Positions 12,878-21,563 of a stretch of 22,042 nt of DNA are shown piece after piece. The translations under genes and the position numbers were made by a program. Origin of the DNA: JAATGA01 sp047605605 (GTDB taxonomy: Bacteria > Pseudomonadota > Alphaproteobacteria > Rhodobacterales > Rhodobacteraceae); NCBI GenBank assembly GCA_047605605.1, contig JASGFG010000068.1, positions 1 to 22,042 on the forward strand, in the 5' to 3' direction. The notes under the pieces were generated by a model. It was not told where the DNA came from and did not search any database. It worked only from the letters and a program-made list of their open reading frames with translations. The first letter of the stretch is position 1. Every line of letters begins with the position of its first letter.

Positions 12878-14854
12878 ATGATCGTAGAGCTTGGACATTT
12901 CGCGCTGGTTCTTGCGCTGGCCGTGGCGCTGGTCCAGTCGACGCTGCCGTTGGTGGGCGCGCATCGGCGTGACGGGGCGCTGATGGCGGCTGGCGATGCG
13001 GCCGCGCTGGTGCAGCTGCTGCTGATCGCGGTGTCCTTTGGCGCGCTGACCTGGGCCTTTGTTAGTTCGGATTTCTCGGTCAAGCTGGTGGTCGAAAATT
13101 CCCATACGCTCAAGCCGATGATCTACAAGATTTCCGGCGTCTGGGGCAACCATGAGGGCTCGCTCCTGCTGTGGGTGCTGGATCTTGCGATCTTCGGCGC
13201 CTCGGCCGTGCTGTTCGGCGGCAACCTGCCGCCCACGCTGAAGGCGCGGGTTCTGGCGGTGCAGGGGATGATCGGGGTCGCCTTCCTGCTGTTCATGCTG
13301 CTGACCTCGAACCCGTTCCTGCGTCTGGCGGAACCGCCGATGAACGGGCAGGACATGAACCCGCTGCTGCAAGACCCCGGACTGGCCTTCCATCCGCCGT
13401 TCCTCTACCTGGGCTATGTCGGCCTTTCGATGAGCTTTTCCTTCGCCATCGCCGCCCTGATCGAGGGGCGCGTCGATGCCGCCTGGGGCCGGTGGGTGCG
13501 GCCCTGGACGCTGGCCGCCTGGATCTTCCTGACCATCGGCATCGCCATGGGAAGCTGGTGGGCCTATTACGAACTGGGCTGGGGCGGGTTCTGGTTCTGG
13601 GACCCGGTGGAAAACGCCAGCTTCATGCCCTGGCTGATCGCCGCCGCGCTGCTGCATTCCGCCATCGTGGTGGAAAAGCGCGAGGCGCTGAAGGCCTGGA
13701 CGATCCTGCTGGCGATCCTCGCCTTCGGCTTCAGCCTGGTCGGGACCTTCATCGTGCGGTCGGGGGTGATCACCTCGGTCCATTCCTTTGCCAATGATCC
13801 CGAACGGGGCATGTTCATCCTGCTGCTGCTGGCCGTCTTCGTCGGGGGGGCGCTGACGCTGTTCGCCGCGCGGGCCGGCACGATGGAGGCGAAGGGCGTC
13901 TTCGCCCTGATCTCGCGCGAAACCGCGCTGGTGGCCAACAACATCCTGCTGGCGGTTTCGGCCTTTGTCGTCTTCATCGGCACGATCTGGCCGCTGGTGG
14001 CGGAACTGGTGTGGAACCGCAAGCTGTCGGTCGGGGCGCCGTTCTTCGACGCGGCCTTTACCCCCTTCATGGTCGGGGTGGCGGTCATCCTGCCCATCGG
14101 CGCGCTGCTGCCGTGGAAGCGGGCGCAGCTGTCGCGCAGCATCCTGCCGCTGAAGGGGGCGCTGGTGCTGGCGGTGGCTTGCGGGCTGCTGGCCTTTGCG
14201 ATGCAGACGGGGCGGTCGGCGCTTGGGCCGCTGGGGGCGGCGCTTGGCGCCTGGGTCGCCTTTGGCGCGCTGACCGACCTTTGGTTGCGCACCGGGCGGG
14301 GGACGGTGGCGGGACGGCTGTCGCGCCTGACCCGCCTGCCGCGGGCCGACTGGGGGCGGGTCACGGCGCATGGCGGGCTGGGGGTCACGATCTTTGCCGT
14401 TTCCGCCATGCTGGCCTGGCCGGTCGAGGATATTCGCGTGGTGAAGGTCGGCGAAAGCTATCCCCTGGGCCAATACGCCGTCACCCTGCGCGACGTGCGG
14501 CAGGTGCAGGGGCCGAACTTCATCTCGACCACCGCCGATATGGAGGTGCGCAAGGGCGGCGTGCTGATGACCACGCTGCATCCCGAAAAGCGCATCTACC
14601 CCTTTGCCGGAATGCCCACGACCGAGGCGGCGATGGACCTTGGCCTGTTCCGCGACCTCTATCTGGTGATCGGCGATCCGCAGGAGGACGGCGGCTATGC
14701 GGTGCGCAGCTATATCAAGCCCTTTGCGAACTGGATCTGGGGCGGTGCGCTGCTGATGGCGCTTGGCGGCGGGCTGAGCCTGTCTGACCGCCGCTATCGC
14801 GTGGCCGCCGGTGCGCGCCGCGCGCCCCGGCCCGCAGCCCAGCCGGCGGAGTGA
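12878..14854 (+). CDS. ccmF: Cytochrome c-type biogenesis protein CcmF
   Basis: 658 residues, full length for the family. A polytopic inner-membrane protein of the System I cytochrome c maturation complex; with CcmH it takes haem from CcmE and attaches it to apocytochrome c in the periplasm. The haem-handling WWD motif is intact at about 225-250 (GSWWAYYELGWGGFWFWDP). Other family marks are GVWGNHEGSLLLW near 87, PPFLYLGYVG, and ENASFMPWL. The C-terminal periplasmic domain (about 520-620, with FISTTADMEV and LHPEKRIYP) is present, followed by a last helix and an Ala/Pro/Arg-rich tail. Conserved His residues occur before and after the WWD region. ccmH overlaps or follows directly. ccmE, often just upstream in relatives, is absent here. 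Confidence 0.97.
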   Translation: MIVELGHFALVLALAVALVQSTLPLVGAHRRDGALMAAGDAAALVQLLLIAVSFGALTWAFVSSDFSVKLVVENSHTLKPMIYKISGVWGNHEGSLLLWVLDLAIFGASAVLFGGNLPPTLKARVLAVQGMIGVAFLLFMLLTSNPFLRLAEPPMNGQDMNPLLQDPGLAFHPPFLYLGYVGLSMSFSFAIAALIEGRVDAAWGRWVRPWTLAAWIFLTIGIAMGSWWAYYELGWGGFWFWDPVENASFMPWLIAAALLHSAIVVEKREALKAWTILLAILAFGFSLVGTFIVRSGVITSVHSFANDPERGMFILLLLAVFVGGALTLFAARAGTMEAKGVFALISRETALVANNILLAVSAFVVFIGTIWPLVAELVWNRKLSVGAPFFDAAFTPFMVGVAVILPIGALLPWKRAQLSRSILPLKGALVLAVACGLLAFAMQTGRSALGPLGAALGAWVAFGALTDLWLRTGRGTVAGRLSRLTRLPRADWGRVTAHGGLGVTIFAVSAMLAWPVEDIRVVKVGESYPLGQYAVTLRDVRQVQGPNFISTTADMEVRKGGVLMTTLHPEKRIYPFAGMPTTEAAMDLGLFRDLYLVIGDPQEDGGYAVRSYIKPFANWIWGGALLMALGGGLSLSDRRYRVAAGARRAPRPAAQPAE

Positions 14855-14859
14855 CCCGA

Positions 14860-15312
14860 ATGCGCCTGACCCTTGCCCTGATCCTGATGCTGGCCGCCCT
14901 GCCGGTGCGGGCGGTCCAGCCGGACGAGATCCTGCCCGATGCCGGGCTGGAGGCGCGGGCGCGCGCCATCTCTCAGGGCCTGCGTTGTCCCGTCTGCCAG
15001 AACGAGAACATCGACGATTCCGACGCCCCCATCGCCCGCGATCTGCGGCTGCTGCTGCGCGAACGGCTGATGGCGGGCGATACCGACCGGCAGGCCGTGG
15101 ATTACATCGTCGCCCGGTATGGCGAGTTCGTTCTGCTGAACCCGCCGGCGGGCGGGTCGAACCTTCTGCTGTGGCTGGCGGGGCCGGCGATGCTGCTGGG
15201 GGGGCTTGCCATCGCGCTGACCGTCCTGCGTCGCACCGCGACCGATGCCGCGCCCCCGGCCGAGCTTTCGGACGAAGACAAGGCCCGGCTGGACGAAATC
15301 CTGAAACGGTGA
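14860..15312 (+). CDS. ccmH: Cytochrome c-type biogenesis protein CcmH (CycL)
   Basis: 150 residues from ATG 14860, which has GGCGGAG at suitable distance; GTG 14851 overlapping the ccmF stop would add three residues. A signal peptide or N-terminal anchor (LTLALILMLAALPVRA) precedes the periplasmic helical domain with the redox motif LRCPVCQ, which reduces the apocytochrome haem-binding cysteines. One C-terminal transmembrane helix (LLLWLAGPAMLLGGLAIAL) and a short charged cytoplasmic tail follow. This is the short form: the TPR domain fused in E. coli CcmH is separate (CcmI) in alphaproteobacteria and is not in this window. Co-transcribed with ccmF. Confidence 0.95.
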   Translation: MRLTLALILMLAALPVRAVQPDEILPDAGLEARARAISQGLRCPVCQNENIDDSDAPIARDLRLLLRERLMAGDTDRQAVDYIVARYGEFVLLNPPAGGSNLLLWLAGPAMLLGGLAIALTVLRRTATDAAPPAELSDEDKARLDEILKR

Positions 15313-15379
15313 CGCAGGGTTTCCCTTTCGCAGGCCGCGCCCCTCGCTAGGCTTGGCCCGGACAGAGGGAGGGGCCGCC

Positions 15380-16156
15380 ATGACCTATCAGAACATCGCC
15401 TATGAACGGACCGGGGACATCGCGGTCGTCACGCTGAACCGGCCGCAGGTGATGAACGCCCTGTCCGGCGCCCTGCGGCGCGAGATGCTGGCGGCGGTGC
15501 GCGACGCCCAGGCCTCGGCGCGGGTGCTGGTGATCACGGGCGAGGGGCGGGCCTTCTGCTCGGGCCAGGATCTGACCGATGCAGGCAATGTCGAGGCGAT
15601 GGATTTCACCCGCATCCTGGCGGAGGAATACGAACCCCTGCTGACCGCCATCGCCGAAAGCCCGATCCCGACCATCGCGGCGGTCAATGGGACCGCCGCC
15701 GGGGCAGGGGCAAACCTTGCGCTGGCCTGCGACGTGGTGATCGCGGCGGAAAGCGCGGTCTTCCTGCAAGCCTTCACCCGGATCGGGCTGATCCCCGATG
15801 CGGGCGGCACCTGGTGGCTGCCGCGCCAGATCGGGTTGGCCCGCGCCATGGGCGCGGCGCTGTTCGCCGAACCTGTGACCGCCCGGCAGGCGGTCGACTG
15901 GGGCATGATCTGGGAAGCGGTCCCCGACGAGGCTTTTGCCGCCCATTGGCGAAAGCGCGCGGGCCAGCTGGCCAAGGGACCGACGGCCGCCTATCGCGGC
16001 GTGAAACAGGCGCTGCGGGCCTCCTCTGGCCATTCGCTGGCCGAACAACTGGCGCTGGAGGGGCGGATTCAGGGCGACTGCGGCGCAACCCACGACTTTC
16101 GCGAAGGGGTCGCCGCTTTCCTCGGCAAACGCGCGGCGGTGTTTTCGGGGCGCTGA
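15380..16156 (+). CDS. Enoyl-CoA hydratase/isomerase, PaaG-like
   Basis: 258 residues from ATG 15380, with GGAGGGG nearby. It is a crotonase-fold acyl-CoA enzyme: FCSGQDL contributes the oxyanion hole and CoA pocket, VNGTAAGAGANLALACD the second oxyanion glycine, and LIPDAGGTWWLPR the active-site Asp loop. The pattern, including the C-terminal DFREGVAAFLGKRAAVFSGR, is closest from memory to PaaG, the ring 1,2-epoxyphenylacetyl-CoA isomerase, which uses Asp instead of the two Glu of classical hydratases. No other phenylacetate gene is near, so it may act in fatty or dicarboxylic acid beta-oxidation instead. It follows ccmH by 67 bp with a faint TAGGCT -10-like box at 15348-15353. Confidence 0.85.
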   Translation: MTYQNIAYERTGDIAVVTLNRPQVMNALSGALRREMLAAVRDAQASARVLVITGEGRAFCSGQDLTDAGNVEAMDFTRILAEEYEPLLTAIAESPIPTIAAVNGTAAGAGANLALACDVVIAAESAVFLQAFTRIGLIPDAGGTWWLPRQIGLARAMGAALFAEPVTARQAVDWGMIWEAVPDEAFAAHWRKRAGQLAKGPTAAYRGVKQALRASSGHSLAEQLALEGRIQGDCGATHDFREGVAAFLGKRAAVFSGR

Positions 16157-16181
16157 TCCGATTGGAAAAAACCCCTTTTCT

Positions 16182-16243
16182 CTGGTGAACCCGTCTGTTT
16201 AACCTTTCGGTCAACACGGGTCCGGGGGGACTCGGGTTCACCA
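16182..16243 (+). promoter_or_regulatory. Perfect inverted repeat upstream of the cfa ribosome binding site
   Basis: CTGGTGAACCCG (16182-16193) and CGGGTTCACCAG (16232-16243) are exact reverse complements separated by 38 nt. The right arm ends three bases before the cfa Shine-Dalgarno (GGAGGGG, 16246-16252). In RNA this would be a long-loop hairpin standing next to the ribosome site; in DNA the arms would be two operator half-sites about 50 bp apart, centre to centre. Confidence 0.6.
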
Positions 16244-16260
16244 GATCGGAGGGGTGTGCC

Positions 16261-17466
16261 ATGTGGGAAGGGCTGATGCTCGGCCTGATGCGCAAGGCTG
16301 TGACCGATGGCAGGCTGACCGTCACGATGCCGGACGGGCAGGTGCATGTGTTCGGCGACGGCACCGGGGATGCGCCGCAGGTGGCGATCCGCATCACCGA
16401 CCCTGATCTGCCGCGCAAGCTGGCGCTGAACCCGGACCTGGCCCTGGGCGAGGCCTATATGGACGGCCGCCTGATCATCGAGAACGAGGATGTCGTGGGC
16501 CTGATGCAGCTGGCCGCGCGGGCGGTGGACCATCACCGCCTGCCGCTGTTGAACCGCCTGCACGAACGCGGGCGCGAGGTCTTTCGCCGGGCGCTGCAAT
16601 GGAACCCGGTCGGCCGGTCGCGGCGCAACGTCGCCCATCACTATGACCTGTCGGAAGAGTTCTATACGCTGTTTCTGGACGAAAACCGGCAATATACCTG
16701 CGCCTACTGGCGCGAGGACGGCATGACGCTGGAACAGGCGCAGCTGGCCAAGATGGATCACATCGCCCGCAAGCTGCTGCTGAAGCCGGGGATGACGGTG
16801 CTGGACATCGGGTCGGGCTTTGGCACGCTGGCGATCCATCTGGCGCGGAATTACGGGGTGAATGTCACCGGCGTCACCCTGTCGCAGACGCAGATCGACG
16901 CCGCCCGCGCCCGCGCCCATGCCGAAGGCCTGTCCGACCGCGTGACCTTCCGGTTCCAGGATTACCGCGAGGTGCCCGAGACGTTCGACCGCATCGTCTC
17001 GGTCGGGATGATGGAACATGTGGGCGTGCCGCAATACGGCAAGTATTTCGGCCAGATCTCGCGTCGCCTGGCTGCGGAGGGGGTGGCGCTGATCCATACC
17101 ATCGGCCGCAGCAGCCCGCCGACCGTCCTGTCCCCGTGGTTCAACAAATACATCTTCCCCGGCGGCTATTCCCCGGCCTTGTCCGAGGTGATGCCCTCGG
17201 TGCAGAAAAACGGTCTGGTCCTGGCCGATTGCGAGGTCTGGCGCGGGCATTACGAACGCACCCTGCGCGAATGGCGCCGCCGGTTCGAGGCGAACCTGCC
17301 GCGCGTGCGCCAGGTGTATGACGAACGGCTGGTGCGGATGTGGCGCTATTACCTGATCGGGGCCGAGCTGAGCTTTACCGAATACCACAACGTCGTCTTC
17401 CAGTTGCAGCTGTCGAAACAGCCGCTGAGCGTGCCGATGACGCGCGACTATCTTTACCGGAGCTGA
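16261..17466 (+). CDS. cfa: Cyclopropane-fatty-acyl-phospholipid synthase
   Basis: 401 residues. A SAM-dependent enzyme that adds a methylene bridge to double bonds of membrane phospholipid acyl chains, hardening the membrane to acid and oxidative stress. An N-terminal lipid-binding domain (1-115) leads into NVAHHYDLS (123-131) and YTCAYW (145-150), both typical of the family. The SAM site is LDIGSGFG (181-188) and GMMEHVG (249-255) holds the conserved Glu and His of the bicarbonate/active-site region. FTEYHNVVFQLQ near the end is also conserved. A GGAGGGG sits eight bases before ATG. The start is preceded by an inverted repeat that may control it. Methyltransferases acting on unsaturated chains (Ufa type) are a lesser alternative. 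Confidence 0.92.
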   Translation: MWEGLMLGLMRKAVTDGRLTVTMPDGQVHVFGDGTGDAPQVAIRITDPDLPRKLALNPDLALGEAYMDGRLIIENEDVVGLMQLAARAVDHHRLPLLNRLHERGREVFRRALQWNPVGRSRRNVAHHYDLSEEFYTLFLDENRQYTCAYWREDGMTLEQAQLAKMDHIARKLLLKPGMTVLDIGSGFGTLAIHLARNYGVNVTGVTLSQTQIDAARARAHAEGLSDRVTFRFQDYREVPETFDRIVSVGMMEHVGVPQYGKYFGQISRRLAAEGVALIHTIGRSSPPTVLSPWFNKYIFPGGYSPALSEVMPSVQKNGLVLADCEVWRGHYERTLREWRRRFEANLPRVRQVYDERLVRMWRYYLIGAELSFTEYHNVVFQLQLSKQPLSVPMTRDYLYRS

Positions 17467-17596
17467 AGGGTGCGGCGGCGGGGGGATTCGGCGCCGCCTT
17501 GCCCTGCGCTTCGCTAATCTTTCGCGCGGGCAGGCAATTCGGAAATAAAAGTTCAAAATTCTGGCGTCTGGCGACACTTTTCGTGCTGATTTGCGG

Positions 17597-17625
17597 TTGA
17601 CGCCCCTTTTCCGCCCCCCTAATGT
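17597..17625 (+). promoter_or_regulatory. Candidate promoter of the ilvBN leader
   Basis: TTGACG (17597-17602), exactly 17 bp, TAATGT (17620-17625). Transcription would start near 17632, giving a leader of about 180 nt before ilvB. The 130 bp upstream (17467-17596) contain a 7-bp G+C hairpin after cfa (17474-17498, no U-tract) and an A+T-rich stretch (17528-17555) that could act as an UP element. Confidence 0.55.
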
Positions 17626-17665
17626 CCGCGACGAGCCGCCCGGACACCGGGCACAGGGGATGAAG

Positions 17666-17713
17666 ATGGACAGCCTTCTTGTAGTCATCGGGGTTTGGCG
17701 CATGGGCCGGTAA
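17666..17713 (+). CDS. ilvBN leader peptide (attenuator)
   Basis: A 15-residue open frame, MDSLLVVIGVWRMGR, or 17 residues (MKMDS...) if the ATG at 17660 is used. AGGGG (17655-17659) is six bases before ATG 17666 and abuts 17660, so I prefer 17666. Six of residues 4-10 are Leu, Leu, Val, Val, Ile and Val: exactly the amino acids whose synthesis starts with the downstream acetolactate synthase. The frame ends at TAA 17711, just before overlapping hairpins. This is the layout of translational attenuators such as those of enterobacterial ilvBN and ilvGMEDA. Function as a sensing peptide is inferred from codon content and position. Confidence 0.8.
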   Translation: MDSLLVVIGVWRMGR

Positions 17714-17749
17714 CGGTTGACCATACCAGGTTCCCATGCGCCCCCGATG
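17686..17749 (+). promoter_or_regulatory. ilvBN attenuator: antiterminator fold
   Basis: GCGCATGGG (17698-17706) pairs perfectly with CCCATGCGC (17733-17741), and CATCGGGG (17686-17693) with CCCCGATG (17742-17749), giving 17 pairs with one 4-nt bulge. The right side contains the whole left arm of the terminator (17740-17747), so the two folds exclude each other. The left side lies in the leader-peptide frame; a ribosome that finishes at the stop codon would mask it, while one stalled at the Leu/Val codons would leave at least 17698-17706 free. Confidence 0.75.
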
Positions 17750-17768
17750 TGACACTCGGGGGCTTTTT
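17740..17768 (+). terminator. ilvBN attenuator terminator
   Basis: GCCCCCGA (17740-17747) and TCGGGGGC (17756-17763) form an 8-bp perfect stem with an 8-nt loop, followed immediately by TTTTT. It lies between the leader peptide and ilvB, 42 bp before the ilvB start. Confidence 0.88.
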
Positions 17769-17810
17769 GTTACGTGAACGGGCCGCGAAGGGCGGCAAGG
17801 GGTAGAAGCG

Positions 17811-19562
<1,752 letters not shown>

Positions 19563-19585
19563 GGCGTCGCACCCCGCATCGAACG

Positions 19586-19624
19586 CCGGGGGCTGTCTGC
19601 CCCCGGACCCCCGAGGATATTTCC
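19586..19624 (+). repeat. Composite dispersed element, copy B
   Basis: CCGGGGGCTGTCTGCCCCCGG (19586-19606, an 8-bp perfect hairpin with a 5-nt loop), then A and CCCCCGAGGATATTTCC (19608-19624). Both blocks match copy A at 7388-7444. It occupies the ilvB-ilvN gap and ends 23 bp before the ilvN start, so the hairpin lies in the operon mRNA. No T-run follows, so it is unlikely to terminate transcription here; it could stabilise or process the message. Confidence 0.7.
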
Positions 19625-19647
19625 ATCCAGAAAGAGGGAGCAGGCCC

Positions 19648-20208
19648 ATGTCGCCGCTCAACATCAAAAAAGGCGCCACCAGCCATTCGGCCTATGACCT
19701 GCGCGACCCCAACGCGCCGGTGATCGAGACGCATACGCTGGCCGTGCTGGTCGACAACGAAAGCGGCGTTCTTGCCCGCGTGATCGGCCTGTTTTCCGGC
19801 CGCGGCTACAACATCGACAGCCTGACCGTGGCCGAGGTCGACCATCAGGGCCACCGCAGCCGCATCACCGTCGTCACCACCGGCACGCCCGAGGTGATCG
19901 ACCAGATCAAGGCCCAGCTGTCGCGCATGGTGCCGGTGCACGAGGTGCATGACCTGACCGTCGACGGCCCGGCGGTGCAGCGCGAACTGGCGCTGTTCAA
20001 GGTTGCGGGCAAGGGTGACGCGCGGATCGAGGCGCTGCGCCTGGCCGAGATATTCCGCGCGAATGTGGTGGACTCGACGCTGGAAAGCTTTGTTTTCGAG
20101 ATGACGGGCACGCCCGAGAAGATCGACGCCTTCGCCGAACTGATGCGCCCGCTGGGCCTGCGCGAGATGGCGCGCACCGGGGTTGCCGCCCTGTCGCGCG
20201 GGGCGTGA
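19648..20208 (+). CDS. ilvN: Acetolactate synthase regulatory small subunit
   Basis: 186 residues from ATG 19648 (AGAGGGAG upstream). It holds an N-terminal ACT domain at about 28-100 (THTLAVLVDNESGVLARV, then GLFSGRGYNIDSLTV), which binds valine for feedback inhibition, and a C-terminal domain (about 110-186) that activates the large subunit. The Gly/Asn residues of the valine pocket (NESGVLARV) are conserved. The first 25 residues (IKKGATSHSAYDLRDPNAP) are a polar extension common in alphaproteobacteria. In enterobacterial nomenclature the longer small subunit is IlvH; here ilvN is used because it is paired with ilvB. A terminator follows. Confidence 0.95.
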   Translation: MSPLNIKKGATSHSAYDLRDPNAPVIETHTLAVLVDNESGVLARVIGLFSGRGYNIDSLTVAEVDHQGHRSRITVVTTGTPEVIDQIKAQLSRMVPVHEVHDLTVDGPAVQRELALFKVAGKGDARIEALRLAEIFRANVVDSTLESFVFEMTGTPEKIDAFAELMRPLGLREMARTGVAALSRGA

Positions 20209-20230
20209 GACCGCTGGAGTGGAGCGGGAG

Positions 20231-20260
20231 GGGCGGTCGAGGAGGCCGCCCTTTTCGTTT
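20231..20260 (+). terminator. Rho-independent terminator of ilvBN
   Basis: GGGCGGTC (20231-20238) and GGCCGCCC (20244-20251) form an 8-bp stem with one T-G pair and a GAGGA loop, followed by TTTTCGTTT. It lies 22 bp after the ilvN stop and faces emrE. Confidence 0.82.
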
Positions 20261-20280
20261 CTGGCACGGGTTTCCGCCGC

Positions 20281-20613
20281 TTAGCGGTGCGCGGCGGATG
20301 AGAACAGGTTGATCACCACGACACCCGCCATGATCAGCGCCAGCCCCAGGATCGCGGCGGCGTCCAGCCTTTGCCCGTGCCAGATCCAGGCGACAGCGGT
20401 GATCAGGACGATGCCAAGCCCCGACCAGATCGCATAGACGACGCCTGTGGGCAGGGTCCGCAGCGGCCAGGACAACAGCCAGAACGCCGCAACATAGCCC
20501 AGCACGGCGACAAGGGCGGGGCCAGGCCGCGTAAAGCTTTCCGACCGCGCCAGCGCCGTTGTCGCGATGACTTCGGCCACGATGGCGGCGGCCAGCAGCA
20601 GATGAGTTTTCAT
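20281..20613 (-). CDS. emrE: SMR-family multidrug efflux protein, EmrE-like
   Basis: 110 residues, the standard small multidrug resistance length, with four transmembrane helices. GGAG sits six bases before the ATG at 20613. The key residues are kept at E. coli EmrE numbering: E14 (AEVIATTAL), Y40, Y60 and W63 (YAIWSGLGIVL), and GQRLD later. This favours the EmrE/Qac type (lipophilic cations exchanged for protons, as a dual-topology dimer) over the guanidinium exporter Gdx/SugE. It starts 23 bp after bpt on the same strand, so they are probably one transcript. Real substrates are unknown. Confidence 0.88.
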   Translation of the reverse strand: MKTHLLLAAAIVAEVIATTALARSESFTRPGPALVAVLGYVAAFWLLSWPLRTLPTGVVYAIWSGLGIVLITAVAWIWHGQRLDAAAILGLALIMAGVVVINLFSSAAHR

Positions 20614-20636
20614 GGACGGCTCCGTTCCGGCGGGGC

Positions 20637-21476
20637 CTATTCGCGGCCGGTGCCGCGCGCTTCGGGCAGGCTGATGCGGGCGACCTGTTCGGCGATCGGG
20701 TCGACCGACAGGGGGTGCAGCTCTGCCCGATGCCGCGCCGGATCGCCGATTTCCTGCCAGAGCCCGCCCTTGTAGATCTCCAGCGCGGAATACTGCGCCT
20801 TGTAGCCCATCTTGCGGCTGCCGGGCACCCAGTAGCCCAGGTAGACATAGGGCAGCCCGGCCTCCTGTGCGATGCGGATGTGGTCAAGGATCACATAGGC
20901 GCCCAGGCTTTGCGCCACCATCTCGGGGTCGTAGAAGGAATAGACCATCGACAGCCCGTCATCGAACACATCGGTCAGGCAGACGGCCGACAGCGGGCGC
21001 CCCCGTTCGCCCGCGCGGGGGGGGCGGGTGTATTCGATGACGCGGCTCTTGATCGGGGTTTCCTCGATCATCGCGGCAAACTCGAAGATGTCCATGTCGG
21101 CCATGCCGCCATCGGCGTGGCGGGCATCCAGATAGCGGCGGAACAGCGCGAACTGTTCCTCGGTCGCCCAGGGGCTGGTCGCGTTGCGGCGCAGGGGCGA
21201 CAGGCGGTTCATCACCTTGCGCTGCGTCCGGCTGGGGATGAAATCCGCCACCCGGATGCGCGCCGACAGGCAGGCCGAACATTCCGCGCAACTGGGCCGG
21301 TAAAGCACGTTCTGGCTGCGCCGGAATCCCTGCTTCGACAGCGTGTCGTTCAGCTTTTGCGCATGGTCGCCCTGCAGGGCGGTGAACAGCTTGCGCTCCA
21401 TCCGCCCGTCCAGATAGGGGCAGGGCTGGGGGGCCGTCACATAGAACTGGGGCGCTATGGGCAGCGTGTGGCGCAT
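20637..21476 (-). CDS. bpt: Aspartate/glutamate leucyltransferase (Bpt)
   Basis: 279 residues. It belongs to the arginyl-tRNA-protein transferase superfamily; the bacterial Bpt branch moves Leu from Leu-tRNA onto proteins with N-terminal Asp or Glu, marking them for ClpS-ClpAP. Databases often label it arginyltransferase. Visible motifs: CPYL with C19, RPSCAECSACLSARI (C63, C66, C69), SVCLTDV-type strand LSAVCLTDVFDDGLSMVYSF (in part), and the GNAT-like YLGYWVPGSRKMGYK. Start ATG 21476 gives the usual MRHTLPIAPQFYVTAPQPCPYL opening (given in part). The Shine-Dalgarno is weak. It follows its own promoter candidate and is followed by emrE. Confidence 0.92.
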   Translation of the reverse strand: MRHTLPIAPQFYVTAPQPCPYLDGRMERKLFTALQGDHAQKLNDTLSKQGFRRSQNVLYRPSCAECSACLSARIRVADFIPSRTQRKVMNRLSPLRRNATSPWATEEQFALFRRYLDARHADGGMADMDIFEFAAMIEETPIKSRVIEYTRPPRAGERGRPLSAVCLTDVFDDGLSMVYSFYDPEMVAQSLGAYVILDHIRIAQEAGLPYVYLGYWVPGSRKMGYKAQYSALEIYKGGLWQEIGDPARHRAELHPLSVDPIAEQVARISLPEARGTGRE

Positions 21477-21507
21477 TCACAGGCTCTGACAGGGGCGAAA
21501 CGCGCTC

Positions 21508-21536
21508 ACGCTAGCAAGGCGGGGTGGCTCTGCCAA
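21508..21536 (-). promoter_or_regulatory. Candidate promoter of bpt-emrE
   Basis: On the minus strand TTGGCA (21531-21536), exactly 17 bp, TAGCGT (21508-21513). The -35 matches five of six bases. The start would be near 21501, 25 nt before the bpt ATG. Confidence 0.5.
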
Positions 21537-21563
21537 GGCATCACTTGGTCTGAAACGCGGCTT

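Noticed and set aside
12728..14581. 617-codon open frame on the minus strand opposite ccmF
   Set aside because: Extremely rich in Gln, Arg, His and Asp, no domain; ccmF is certain.
16154..16180. TGATCC at the echA stop, like the -35 of Rhodobacter RpoE promoters, upstream of cfa
   Set aside because: No matching -10 at the expected spacing (only TTTTCT). The RpoE link to cfa in relatives makes it tempting but the sequence does not support it.
17474..17498. Terminator after cfa
   Set aside because: A 7-bp G+C stem is present but no U-tract follows; termination here would have to be Rho-dependent.
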